A DNA stretch of 64,000 nt from Portulaca oleracea. Taxonomy: Eukaryota > Streptophyta > Magnoliopsida > Caryophyllales > Portulacaceae. Of the stretch, positions 23,145-34,455 are shown one piece after another. Under the pieces are notes generated by a model. That model worked only from the letters and a program-made list of their open reading frames with translations, was not told where the DNA came from and did no database searches. The DNA lies in contig CM055880.1 of NCBI GenBank assembly GCA_029582165.1, positions 6,262,001 to 6,326,000 of the forward strand, read 5' to 3'. Positions within the stretch are counted from its first letter, which is position 1. Each line of letters begins with the position of its first letter. A program made the position numbers and the translations under genes.

Positions 23145-23962
23145 GTTTGATCTATGGGTTATTGACCCTAAAGATGGTCTAAGACTATCTGCAACAACGA
23201 GTTTGAGAGTAAGCTGATGCTGACATGACACGGACGAGGACGAGAAAGACAGTGCAGCGGCGAGAATGAGTGTCGACGGTGAGAAAAAATTGAACTCGTG
23301 CTCATCGTGCGAGGACGAACACGAGATTCTCGACATTTTTTCTTTCTTTTTATTCCTATTGTAGAATATTTAAATAATTAAATGTGGGGCCTACTCTTTT
23401 TTTAAAAATATTTTAATCAAACTCACGCTCATTATTGGAAACCAAATTAATATGAATAGTCTAACTCTAACTCTTGTGGTGGGTCATACTGCTCCCACCT
23501 CATCCATTGAGTATAACTCATGTTCACCATTGCATGTACTCTAAGAAGAAAATTGACCATAAAAGATTTGGAGAACAATAATGTCTCAAATTATAAAATA
23601 TATGGGGACCATTAAGGTTGATGTAGCATGAATTTCTTTTAATTTCATTTTTTTTTCCTGAGCTGTCTTGGAAATTTTACTTAAAAAATCGTCATGGATT
23701 ATTTAAGTTGTAACCATAGTTTGTCACTGCGTAAAACTATGGATAATTAAAATTGTAATCATAGTTTAACATTGAGTTTACCCATTAATTATTTAACCAC
23801 GACAGAATTTCAACAATGGTGGTGTCTTCCATATCCATTTTCAATTAGTGTTCTCCCATCAATTCATCCTCATCAATAAATCAACCAAAAAAATAAGCTC
23901 CATTATTATTTTCAATTAAAGAAGGAGAAAATTTACATATGAAATTTGTTTTGTAATTTCAT
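23145..23962. repeat. Single arm of long-TIR foldback family G, with nested MITE
   Basis: From GGGTTATTGACCCTAAAGAT to TTTGTTTTGTAATTTCATC the sequence follows the left arm of the element at 14062-14552, including ATGGTGGTG...CTCCCATCAA. It has only one arm, so the element is broken or a solo terminal repeat. A 359-bp MITE with a TAA duplication interrupts it. Confidence 0.75.
23183..23541. mobile_element. Tourist-like MITE nested in a family G arm
   Basis: Comparison with the uninterrupted arm at 14062-14552 shows the insertion point directly. The 359-bp insert is flanked by TAA (23180-23182 and 23542-23544) and its ends GACTATCTGCAACAA and GAGTACATGCAATGG (complement of the right end) are imperfect inverted repeats. 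A 3-bp TAA duplication points to PIF/Harbinger. The minus-strand frame at 23136-23336 is an artefact of this insert. Confidence 0.7.
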
Positions 23963-24570
23963 CAAAAATTGATATAAAAGCAATAATAAACATTAAGGAA
24001 AATGATAAAAGTCTTGTGCAAGACACATATTATGTGTCTTGTCACTATAGAAAACATATATATTTGTAAATTAAATTGGAAAAAAGTTATATGATTGACT
24101 TTTATAACTATAATAATATATATAAATTGTATAAAATCACACATTTATATATATTTTTTAAAATTTACAAAAAAACGTGTAAAATATGCCCAACGGATGG
24201 GGTTTATTCGTTAGGGTGTCAATTTTAATTGTTGGCGTAGCCAACACATTCCAAGCTTCTTATAATTGATAACTAATAGTATCTGTCAAAAAAATTGAGG
24301 TTAAAAAGTATAATAAGTATTGATTTTATAAGGGAAAAGACATTTAAGAAGTGTCTTTCTCATAAAAAAATAAAATACATAAATTGTGTCTTCCTTCGAG
24401 ACTCATGTCTTCATCGAATATTCATCCATATTATATTTTTTGGAGGAAATACATCAATATTACATAAGTTTATCAATTTATTACAAAAATACTACATCAC
24501 TCAATAAATTAACACGTTTAACTACGTACAGAACGTTAAGAAAGGTGATTCATATTCATATTGTATGTAT
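23963..24570. other. AT-rich intergenic with a short dispersed repeat
   Basis: The segment at 24181-24330, containing AATTGTTGGCGTAGCCAACA and CTTATAATTGATAACTAAT, is repeated in diverged form at 46873-47025. No gene is supported. Confidence 0.45.
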
Positions 24571-25044
24571 TATGGGTGTCCAACAAAAACCTAAATCAAA
24601 AGTTAAGTCATCAAATCGCATAAATCAAACCGGTTAAAGAGGTAAATCATTTGGATTTTTTAAAAATTGCGGTTTAGGTTAACCAAATCGGTATAAGTTG
24701 TTCAAGTTTCGGTTTTGCATTTTTGTGAAATGGAATTAACCGGTCTTGATTAAATTAGGTGCAAAATTTGAATTTTGAAACAAAGTGTTAATTTTTCTTC
24801 CTTACTTGTTACTTTAAATTACTAGAAACCGACGGTTAACCATAAACCGAACCCAAAAAGCGGTTAACCATGTTATCAATGATGTTTCGGTTTATAGTTT
24901 CCAAAAGCGGTTAACCACAAACCGATTAACCACGTAAAACAGTTTAGGTTTAGGTTTAGGTTTATAAAATTCACAAACCGCAAAGGCGGTTAACCACATA
25001 TACAATTAATCAAAATTGCAGTTAACCGATTTTGGACACCCCCA
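24571..25044. mobile_element. hAT-like non-autonomous element with GGGTGTCCAA ends
   Basis: The left end TATGGGTGTCCAAC and the right end TTTGGACACCCCCA are inverted repeats. The flanks GTATGTAT (24563-24570) and ATACGTAT (25045-25052) agree at 6 of 8 positions, consistent with an aged 8-bp hAT duplication. The interior is a run of degenerate CGGTTAACC and AAACCG units on both strands. No coding. Confidence 0.6.
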
Positions 25045-25115
25045 ATACGTATGGTATAAATTAGAGTTCTGATAACTACTGGTGGCCATAAAAAGAAAAA
25101 TCCAGTAGATTCACG

Positions 25116-25381
25116 TAGCGCTGGCAAAAATCCAGGTCGGACAAATTCGGACAATGTCATAATTCGGATGAGAAATTTATGTCCGAATCTGATTTTATTT
25201 CGGGTTAAACCGGGTCGGACAATTCGGATGAAGCTAAAATCGGGTTCAGACAATAGAAAAAAGAGAAATTTTATGTCCGAATATTCGGTCAATATAAAAA
25301 TTCGGACGAAAAATCTATCCGATTTTTTTCGGGTCGGACAATTCAAATAATCCGAGTTAGGACACAATTTTGACAGCTCTA
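25116..25381. mobile_element. hAT-like non-autonomous element (family C) with 8-bp target duplication
   Basis: The ends TAGCGCTGGCAAAAAT and ATTTTGACAGCTCTA are inverted repeats. The flanks GATTCACG (25108-25115) and GATTCACT (25382-25389) match 7 of 8. The interior is full of GGACAATTCGGA motifs and is inverted relative to the 5417-5705 copy. This is the clearest copy of the family in the window. Confidence 0.8.
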
Positions 25382-26251
25382 GATTCACTTACTTATTCTT
25401 GCTTCTTCAAAAAGTTTCCCTTAGATCATGATGCATGTCAGATTGTGGAATTAGTGACTTATCACTACTCTCTGCACTGACCAACTGCAACCCGAAAGCA
25501 GTATTGGAATATGAACAGCTCAGCTAGCAAGTACAACATAGGCATATATTGCTCTATCATTTCACAAGTACCAAATCACTCACATTTCTGCCTTGGATTC
25601 TTCACACCTAAGCTCAAGTTACTATCATCTCACAATGCATGTTTGTTCTAAATGAAACTTTCTTTTCCAGGTACCATATCATAATTGGGTGAATCTGTTA
25701 GGGTTTGAGATGGTTGAAGATTGGTTCGGATTAGTATTTGGATCAATCGATTTCGGTTCGGGTTTGGGTTGACTTCATGTCAGTTATATTCGGCTTGGTT
25801 CGGGTAATGTTCTTTTCGATTGGATTCTGGTTAATATAGGATCATTTGTGTGTGAATCTTAACCAGATCACTTTTTGGATTGCGGCTCGGATCGGTTTTG
25901 AGATTTCTTCGGGTTCAAGTCAGGATCAGATAATCCACTCAAGTTCGAATTTTTCGATTCAGGTCTCAGCTTTATTTTTCCAGATCTACATATGACTCAC
26001 ATAAGTGCCTTAGCCCTTGGGTTTGATATGTTGAATAATATCAAGTTTATAATAACAATTTTGAATTTTAGGTCATATTATTTTGTGTGGGAGCTAGGTT
26101 GATGGGTTAGTGGGATAAAGTGAGTACCATAAAGTGAAGATAGTTGGAAATTTGGAATAAAATATGGTGAGTGGGATAGAAATGGTAACCTTATGATCAA
26201 TATGTAAATGGTAAAATATTAAGATCTAGAACTCTGTAGTGTTAATACATT
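25382..26251. other. Intergenic, degenerate GGTTCGG-rich stretch
   Basis: Between 25690 and 25975 the motifs TCGGTTCGGG, GGATCGG and GGTTCGG recur in a degenerate way, suggesting another old simple-repeat-derived element. No ends and no gene were identified. Confidence 0.4.
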
Positions 26252-26548
26252 TAAGGCAATCAAAAAGTTCTCCAACCCGAAAATATAGTTTAGTTTGACA
26301 CCGAAAAAATTGGGTGCGATCATAAAATTTTCGTCTGAATTTTTACTTCGATCGATTTGACAGAAAATCCAGACACAATATTTTCTATTGTTCTATTGAT
26401 GAACTCAATATTGACCCGATTTTTGACTTATCTGAATTGTCCGACCTGAAAAGTACTTGAAAAAATTGAATATCCAACTTCAACTTTTCATCGATGCCTA
26501 ATTCGTTCGGACCCATAATGACTTGAACCCAAATTTTGGACAACCCTA
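26252..26548. repeat. Degenerate hAT-like element (family C)
   Basis: The order of motifs (CAACCCGAAA, TTGACCGA-like, TTGACCCGATTTTTG, then TTTTGGACAACCCTAA at the right end) follows the 5417-5705 copy. The left end TAAGGCAATCAAAAAG is a decayed version of TAGGGCTGTCAAAA. No target duplication remains. Confidence 0.5.
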
Positions 26549-27137
26549 ATTGTATTAGAGGAGAATTGAAAATAGAATAATCAAATTAAATGAAATTATT
26601 GACATAAAATAGAATAATCATTTGGTTAAATTGGTAATGAATGACATAAATCAAGATCAGCACTCCACTTTAGCAGGCAAGTGGAGTTGAAATTATTTGG
26701 AGGGTAAAATGATTACAAGTAGTTAAGAAATAAGAAAAGGCCATTTGTAGGGTAAATAGTTAAACACCCCTCAAAATCAAATAGTTAACTTAGCTAATAA
26801 GTCAAGAATGTGTAACATCAAGCATTACAACATACTCAATGCCCTTTCCATATGAAGCTAAGACGTGTAATTTTGCCTTTTCTTGCTTAGTCTTTCATTT
26901 CTTCTTCATACACGTTTGTTAGTTACATAATTACTTACCCCACAAATTCGTCATGTTATATGTTGAAATGAAGTCGATAGTAATTATTTGATATAAGTTG
27001 ATGTTAGAGTTTAAAGTTGATCTATTAAGGCTGACAAAATTTTATCTCATCTGATCATCTGGATTTGTTTGGCATGGGAAAAATCGAGAACATATATTCA
27101 TGAAATTCTGTTTAAATGACGATATTCCGATGGATTT
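26549..27137. other. AT-rich intergenic, no gene seen
   Basis: No supported coding or repeat feature. Confidence 0.5.
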
Positions 27138-27478
27138 GTGAGTTTAATTATCATATTAGAAATGATTGAAATGATATGTGCTTGATCGATAAATGAAGGG
27201 TGGCCTTCATTGAGAATAAGCTATATGAAAATAGACTAGCATGATCGGGATATGTCTACAGGAATTGTGTGAATGCATGCTCCCAGCCGTAGAAATGAAA
27301 AAGTTACATTTCCGTCACTTTGTCGTTAACATGGGAGATCTAAAAAGTCTTTAAGAGAAGTGATTAGAGTCTATCTGAACCACATTGACTTAGTGGAGGA
27401 CATGACACGTGATATAGATATTTGGCTGGCTAGGATTAAGATATATAATCGGGTGATGGGGTGAGATGTTGCTGACAA
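27138..27478. repeat. Direct duplication, copy 1 (about 340 bp)
   Basis: It starts GTGAGTTTAATTATCA and ends ATGTTGCTGACAA. It is almost identical to 27761-28098 across CGATAAATGAAGGGTGGCCT and CATGCTCCCAGCCGTAGAAA. There is no coding frame in common that looks real. Confidence 0.85.
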
Positions 27479-27490
27479 GTGACCAACAAC

Positions 27491-27657
27491 TTATCCTGAC
27501 TCCGGCTCTTGAAGGAATTTATCCTGACTCCGGTTGGATCCGGCTCTTGAAGGATTTTAACCTGACTCTGGTAGGATCCGGCTCTTGAAGGATTTTATCC
27601 TGACTCCGGTAGGATCCGGCTCTTGAAGGACTTTATCCTAACTCCGGTAGGATCTGA
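27491..27657. repeat. 38-bp tandem repeat, about 4.5 units
   Basis: The unit is TTTATCCTGACTCCGGTAGG followed by ATCCGGCTCTTGAAGGAT. The first unit lacks the GGTNGGATCC part and the last degrades into GATCTGAATC. The array lies exactly between the two direct repeats. Confidence 0.85.
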
Positions 27658-27687
27658 ATCTAATTAAACCTATCTCTGATTCCACTT

Positions 27688-27760
27688 GTTAGGGATCGGA
27701 TTCACACCCTAACAAGTGACCAACAACGGGAAACAATAGATTTGAATCCGATCCCTAACA
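27688..27760. repeat. Short inverted repeat with TGTTAGGG ends
   Basis: TGTTAGGGATCGGATTCA and its near-complement TTGAATCCGATCCCTAACA enclose CACCCTAACAAGTGACCAAC and a short unique stretch. The TGTTAGG...CCTAACA ends look like copia LTR termini. The inner part resembles the sequence after the solo LTR at 3413-3467. Confidence 0.6.
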
Positions 27761-28098
27761 GTGAGTTTATCAGATTGGAAATGGTTGAACTGATATGTGC
27801 ATGTCTCGATAAATGAAGGGTGGCCTTCATTGAGAATAAGCTACATAAAAATAGACTAGCATGATCGGGATATGTCTACAGGAATGGTGTGAATGCATGC
27901 TCCCAGCCGTAGAAATGAAAAAGTTACATTTCCGTCACTTTGTCGTTAACATGGGAGATCTAAAAAGTCTTTAAGAGAAGTGATTAGAGTCTATCTGAAC
28001 CACATTGACTTAGTGGAGGACATGACATGTGATATAGATATTTGGCTGGCTAGGATTAAGATATATAATCGGGTGATGGGGTGAGATGTTGCTGACAA
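27761..28098. repeat. Direct duplication, copy 2 (about 340 bp)
   Basis: Same as copy 1 at 27138-27478 apart from small differences near its left end (ATGTGCATGTCTCGATAA) and isolated substitutions. The high similarity indicates a recent event. Confidence 0.85.
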
Positions 28099-29759
28099 TA
28101 GGGTTGTTCAAAAAATCTTGAACCGCCAAGCTGAGCCATAACTCGGCAAAACCGAACTGTTTCAGCGATTCACTGAATCGTTTAAAAATCATGTGCACCA
28201 AATCGTAAAATGCTAAGTAGACAATTTCAGTTTGGGATATGGAAATCGACATTGAGCAGATAACACATATATAACTTGATAAATATTTTAGGACAAGTAT
28301 AATCATAACGGGAGAAAAAAAATTTAACCAAACACAAAAACAAATGTCTAAAGTCAAAGTGAAAATAATAAAAATAAGGTATGGGTCAACTTCTGGTCAA
28401 GTCATGAATTGGAACTGATTAATTTACAAGTACTTTTCGAGGGTAGTATTGATTTAGAAGTCAGACCTAATACCACTAAACCTATGGCAAGTACATGGAA
28501 TAAACTTTTGACTTTTCCTCTAGAAAAAAATCGATTTAATTCAATAATCAATCATCACGAAATTTTCAAGAAATTAGAAGCTGCCATTTGCAAGCTGAGC
28601 TAGCCCTACATTATATACTATGCTTGCCTAATAAGTGACTTGAGCCAACCATTTCTGTTATAATCAAATCATCAAAAATTAAATTAAACCGTAGAAGTCA
28701 GGTTTGAGTAAAAGGTCTCAGGTTCGAATCTCAACACCCCTCATATTCATTTGCACAAGGTAAAGGGGGTCTTTGCAGCATTCACACTTCAAGCCTAAAG
28801 GGCATTCGCGTGAAGGGACGTATATTCAGGCCTGACTCTAAGTCTCTAATACGTACCATGTGTCATGTGGAACCATCTCAGTCAAAAACTTAAACTGATG
28901 CTTGAAACCCCATGAATGATTTTATACTCTAACACAAGATATCCTCCCGTTTTCAAACTCTTTGATCTTGTTCAATTCATCAACAATACTTTTGGCTTTG
29001 CTCCCCAAGATATCTAAGGGTTCAAACTTCCTTGCAAAAACTCATTCATTCCTACTCACCAAAATCAACTATGCTAATGTCAAGCTATGTTGAAAACACA
29101 CCGGCCAATCACCTGTTACATGAGTGACCATAAGTCCACTCCCTATTCCGAGCGTCTAGAGTTTGAATTCTAAGCGCGCAATCTCTTCCTTTCCAATTTG
29201 AAAAGTGCTGCGGGTTGGAGTGGGGCTCATTTTTGTGCCATTAGCATCCCCATACTAGCCCAATGAGTTGGACTACTTAACTCTTTAAAAAAAATGTTGA
29301 TAACTCACCACTAACTTTGCCTTACAAGCTTGTAGGTACACAAAGAGCATCCAATTTTATGGATATTTTACCCAACAGGCGACAGACATATATTTTGCAA
29401 CCAATTTTATGCATATTTACCTAACAGATATGTATAAAGCAATCAAACCTTACGAGAATAAGTCCCATAACGAAAATAATAAGTCATCCACTTTTAAGGG
29501 TTTTAATTAAATTAAGGGTACTTTTTTACGTGTAAATTAAAGGCACATTGTTTAAACTTAACTTGATTTTTCGATATTGACTAATAATTTTTATCAAATC
29601 TTTTAACCGACAATAATTCAAAAACTAATTTTCAAACCTTAATAAATTGACAAGAATTCAAGATGTGCTTCACTAATTATTTAATTATCAAAAGATATTT
29701 TATCAATATGTTAGGGATCAGTGTTGATGAGTATTGGTGATCGGTACTTAACAGTTACT
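28099..29759. other. Intergenic with two tRNA-like SINE relics
   Basis: Near 28700-28790 a box-B-like GGTTCGAATCT occurs after GTAGAAGTCAGGTTTGAG, followed by CAAGCCTAAAGGGCATTCGC, a pattern seen in tRNA-derived SINE-like repeats. Near 29130-29270 a second one has GAGTTTGAATTCTAAGCGCG and GTGCTGCGGGTTGGAGTGG. Neither has both promoter boxes intact. The remaining sequence is AT-rich, and no gene is supported. Confidence 0.35.
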
Positions 29760-30154
29760 AAAGCTGTGTTCGACAGTAGCGTTTGGGGCAGCGTTTAGCG
29801 TTTTGATCAAGTCAAAACTCTAATTGCGTAAATATTAGTGTTCGGTAAGATAGCGTTTTGAGTAGCGTTTAGCATTTTGAGGAGCGCTTTGTGAAACGCT
29901 AATAAAGTTAACGTTTAGCGTTTGGAGTATAACATTTCATATTTTTCGGTCAAAAAATACCCTTTGAAAATTTTATCTTTCAAAATTATTCATATCCTTT
30001 TATGCCAATTCACTATAATCTGTTAATTCAACCGCTAAATTTACCGAACACAATTTTCATTTGAACAGTCAACTGCTATCCGCTGCTTAAACCGCTATCC
30101 GCTACATAAACCTCTATCCGCTACCTAAAACACTAATTTTGCCGAACAGGCCAA
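29760..30154. mobile_element. Non-autonomous DNA element with TGTTCGGC ends
   Basis: The left end AAAGCTGTGTTCGACAGTA and the complement of the right end (TTTGGCCTGTTCGGCAAAA) are imperfect inverted repeats. The interior carries AGCGTTTAGCGTTTTG on the left and CCGCTATCCGCTACATAAA on the right. It is hAT-like by its ends, but I find no clean 8-bp duplication. Confidence 0.5.
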
Positions 30155-31000
30155 AGAGTGATGATGAGTGCTAATCTATAATAAATATTAATGATAAATA
30201 CTTATCATAAATCGAAAAGCACAAATCTTTTATATTAAAAAGCATTATCTCAAAAAAAAATTGATTGAAAAGCATTTTTTTTGACTTCCAACTATGCTAA
30301 CTTTTTTATTAGTAGATCCCGAGTTGTCTCTTAAATGGAATTAAATTTCAATTCAAATTTAAATACCTCACTGTTTATGAAGAAACATGGTCATAAGCGA
30401 ATATACTTGTGCCTTTAGACCAAGTTAGCTAGCTCCCTCTTCAATTCCCACCACTAAATTTGATGGAACCTTATTTTCGATTTGTGTCCAATATAATAAA
30501 ACTAAATCAAGCCAAAAAGAATGGCTTATAACTCATATGATCATGAAAGAACCTCCAAACAAACAGGATAATCAAGCATATGCTACAATCGAATAAATGA
30601 TATTTTGGGATCAATTTTGAATGGTCAAATTGAGGAGAGTTGGATTTTCCACGAGGTAACAAGTTATCGATGATTCAGACGATCAAGACCACCTGATCGT
30701 TCGATTTTGCGTACCTGTAAAAAAAAAATGATAACTCAGGGGATGGATGATTCGGAAAACGCCTCTAACGTGGATAGTCATGTTAAAACTCAAGATAAAA
30801 ATTCATTTGATAAAAAGTAAGACAATTAAAATTTATAGAAGAAGTGTCTGCTAGCATATATCATCACCCGTCTTATCTTGTATATTGATCTCATATTACA
30901 CTTTACCAACATTCTGACAATATAAATAAATAAAAGCATATACACAAGAATTAATACATATTGTACAATTGCAATCTTGTTTTACCTTAGAATGAGGATT
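30155..31000. other. AT-rich intergenic, no gene seen
   Basis: No feature is supported. Confidence 0.5.
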
Positions 31001-31412
31001 TGGTAAGCTTCTTCTTGAGGGTGACCAGAAGATTATTGTTGCTAGTGTTTGATGATTTTAATTTTAAGGGTTAGGAAAAGAAACAATAAAGTTTTGGAGC
31101 CAAAACACGAGCATGGTGAGAAAACAGTTTGACCAAGTCAAGTGTCTGGTGACATGGACAGACCGTGCCCCGTGCATGGAAGGACTATTGTCAATGCAAG
31201 GCTTAGATGGGGTTCTGGTAAGCTTATTGTTGAGGGTGGCAAGAGGATACTATTGATAGTGTTGGATAATTTTAAGGTTTAGGAACGGAAATAATCAAGT
31301 TTTCGAGCTAAAACACGAGTGTGCCTTAGAAGAAGGTCTGATTGTGTCAACTGATAGGTGACACCAGCAGACTATGCACAATGGAATGACTGTGTCAAGG
31401 TTGTGTTTCCTT
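31001..31412. repeat. Diverged tandem duplication of about 205 bp
   Basis: TGGTAAGCTTCTTCTTGAGG at 31001 and TGGTAAGCTTATTGTTGAGG at 31216 begin two copies that share AAGTTTTNGAGCNAAAACACG, a GTGTC-containing part and a TGCACNATGGAANGAC segment. Motifs such as CACGGATTAATCGCG and ACACGATCG follow to 31540. Such GTGTC/GACAC-rich repeats occur in plant LTR elements, so this may be LTR debris. Confidence 0.55.
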
Positions 31413-31856
31413 AAATAGCTAGGTTTTTGGAAGCTTGACATGGTTGGCTCATTAGACACGGATTAATCGCGTTGGGTAACACGGACAAACCATGTCACTT
31501 GACACGATCGTACGTGTTGGCCAAAATCTAATCCGGCCTGTTCATGACCGGTTAAGGTAGTTATTGTTCATTTGTTTCCTGAAATCTTATCCAATTCTTC
31601 TGTTTTTCACTATGTAAGCCTTGACTTTTGGGGGGCTTCATCCCATAAGAATGAAAATAAGTAAACAATATTCATGTCAAAATACACCCAACATCCTAGT
31701 AAATTGCAACACTTGATGTTTGATTCCATAAAAGAACTTGAACTTCATACTGTCTTTAAGCCAACATCTTATCTTGCAAAGACCATTGCAATACTAGAAA
31801 ATAGGTCTTACGAAAGGTATTTTCGTGTGCCATTTGCTGTCCATACTAGTATCGAA
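31413..31856. other. Intergenic, GACAC-rich then neutral, no gene supported
   Basis: The open frame starting at 31674 has protein-like composition but no recognisable motif and runs into the SINE, so I do not call it a gene. Confidence 0.4.
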
Positions 31857-32032
31857 GGGGAGCCTTGGCGCAACGGTTGAGTTGTTGCCTTGTGATCGTG
31901 AGGTCACGTGTTCGAGTCCTGGAAACAGTCTCTTGCAGAAATGCAAGGTAAGGTTTGCGTACATTACACCTTTACGGTGGGACCCTTCCCCGGGGACCCC
32001 CCTTGCACGGACGCTTTGTGCACCGGGCTGCC
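31857..32032 (+). mobile_element. Au-type SINE (tRNA-derived)
   Basis: The sequence starts GGGGAGCCTTGGCGCAACGG and has an internal RNA polymerase III promoter: box A TGGCGCAACGGTTG and box B GTTCGAGTCCT. It then follows the Au SINE consensus through GCAGAAATGCAAGGTAAGG, GGGACCCTTCCCCGG and GTGCACCGGGCTGCC. It is full length (176 bp). The flanks CTAGTATC (31846) and CTAGCATC (32036) may be an eroded target duplication. Open frames on both strands across it are not genes. Confidence 0.9.
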
Positions 32033-32043
32033 ACTCTAGCATC

Positions 32044-33700
32044 ATCCATTAACCACTTCCTACAACATATATATAGTAGCAAAGGAAATTTCAAGCCACC
32101 GTGACCACATAATTTCATCATTCAAGACATGATAGTTTAAATGGTAGCAAAGATTTTATTAATCACATTTCAAAAAAGCTATATGGTCATTCTGGTTGGA
32201 TATAGAGCTCCAACCCTCCACCATCCTCACTTGTATACCAACCGATGATAACTTAAATATATATTTACCCTTTAATAGACAAATTATTTAATTGTATGTT
32301 GTATTATAGTTAACATTTCTTAAAAGAGAGCTCATATATATAGTGTCATAAAAAAAAAGTACAATTTGATGAAGATCATGAAGTTAAGTTCCTAAGCTAT
32401 ATAAAGAAAGAATATAACACTAAAGAAAAAGGACATGGGAACAAGGCCTTTTTCCAAAGATCAAGCCATATCCATTAAACACAATGGGAGAGTGCCACAT
32501 ATAAAGAGCTAAATGGGTGACATTTTCAACTTTCTACAATGTAAGAATCAAAGAAGGATACCATACTTATGGCCTATGATGAGGGAAAAAAGAAGAGTTA
32601 GATAGCTTGATATTGTACTTTGGTGTGACTACAACATGTAAGGCTCCCTACAAATGTTAGTGTCAAAAATAAATGGGAGAAAAAAATACCAATTTAAGAT
32701 TGGAAATATTTTCATAAAAGAAAAAGATTGGAAATATCAAATATGTTATTTTCTAAAATCTTTGATCATATCATGGCATATTTGTTGGAAGGCAGTGCAA
32801 CACGTATACTCTAGGATAAGGAAAAAAAGAGTGTAAGATTTCAACGTGCATGACTAAGTGTTTCACTACTCTATGTTAAAGTACATATTTTCACATTAAT
32901 TTCGTTCTTGTCTAGTCTTTTTCCATAGTGAAATCATCTTTGTTGGTTTGTTGTCCCGTCTAGATTGGCCTAAATTATATTGTAGTCTTGAATGTATAGA
33001 GCGCAATACTTTTAAATGTTTTTCCATATTTATAGTCTTTAATTGAATTTTAGGTGATGAGATTTATTTCCAAGGTTTGAAAATGAGAAACCATGTCCGA
33101 GAGCATGAATATACTCTAGATACTAAAAACTAAAACTTAATTGTGCAATATATATTTTGTATATATTCATTAATATTATAGAATTGAAATTATTAGTCAA
33201 AATCTTATTAATTTAAAATTTGTAGATTGTTTTAGTTGAAGAATCTCAAAGGCGAGATTACTAGCTTATACTTAAAGGCTTGTAAAAAAAATTGAAATAC
33301 CCCTCCCCCAAAAAATAATAATATTGACAACTGGTGCATCTAGGCTCATGTTTATTCAGTCACTCGAGTAAGTATATATACACACGTGCATATATACTAA
33401 ATACTAATGGCTATTTTGACCCCTTTACTCATCTTAAAAATGCAGAACATTTAGACCGGTGCATCTACCACTAGAAACACTGCTAGGCATATACCTCTAT
33501 ATACATACATACATAAATACATACACACATATAAACCTAAAAGAAAGAAAATGAAAACTATAAATGTTTCACTATTATTCACACATGAATAATTTGTTTA
33601 CAATGGGAAAAGTTACACATGAATAATTTTTGCCACTGCTAAACTTCGCCAATTAACCGACGCATAAGGGGATTCCTAACAAATATTGAAGTAACATTTA
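32044..33700. other. AT-rich intergenic, no gene seen
   Basis: Short microsatellite-like runs (ACATACATAC near 33505) are present. No coding frame, RNA or repeat end is recognisable. Confidence 0.55.
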
Positions 33701-33977
33701 GGGTCCGTTTGGACCTAGGAAAATAGGATGAAAAAAAATCACATGGCAAAAAAATTAGGAGGAAAATTTTTTTGGGGTAAAGTAAATTTCTTTCTCTTAT
33801 TTGGTTCAAGTAAATTTTGAAGGAAAAAAATTGATTTTCTATTCAACTTTCTTTGCCTTGTTTGGTTCGAAGGAAAATGTATGGAAAAAAAATTTGCATG
33901 AAACTTTGAAAATGTCAAGCTTCATTTTTCTACATTATATGATGTGATTTGGAGAGGGAGTTAGAGAGAGAAGAACA

Positions 33978-34013
<36 letters not shown>

Positions 34014-34046
34014 ACAGAGTCAGAGAGAGAAGAGACTTAGAGAGAT

Positions 34047-34096
<50 letters not shown>

Positions 34097-34146
34097 AGTT
34101 AGAGAGAGGGAAAGAGAGAAAGAGAGAAAGAGAGAGAGCGAGAGAA

Positions 34147-34201
<55 letters not shown>

Positions 34202-34405
34202 AGAGACTTAGAGAGAGAGATTGAGAAGATAGTTAGAGAGAAAAGAGTATTAGAGAGAGAGAGAGAGAAGAGTTAGAGAGAGAGAGAGAGAAGTAGAGAG
34301 AGAGAGAGAGAAAGAAGAGAGAGAAAGAGAGAAAGAGAGAGAGCGAGAGAGAAGAGTTAGAGAGAGAGTGTGAGTGAAGAGTTTGAGAGAGAGAGAGAGA
34401 AGAGT

Positions 34406-34455
<50 letters not shown>

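Noticed and set aside
28409..28603. 64-codon plus-strand frame as a gene
   Set aside because: No start context, splice partner or recognisable motif; it is indistinguishable from chance.
31857..31930. A tRNA gene suggested by box A and box B
   Set aside because: No cloverleaf and no acceptor stem; the sequence continues into the Au SINE body.
31794..32052. Open frames of 75-83 codons on both strands
   Set aside because: They lie across the Au SINE, which is an RNA polymerase III-type element with no protein.
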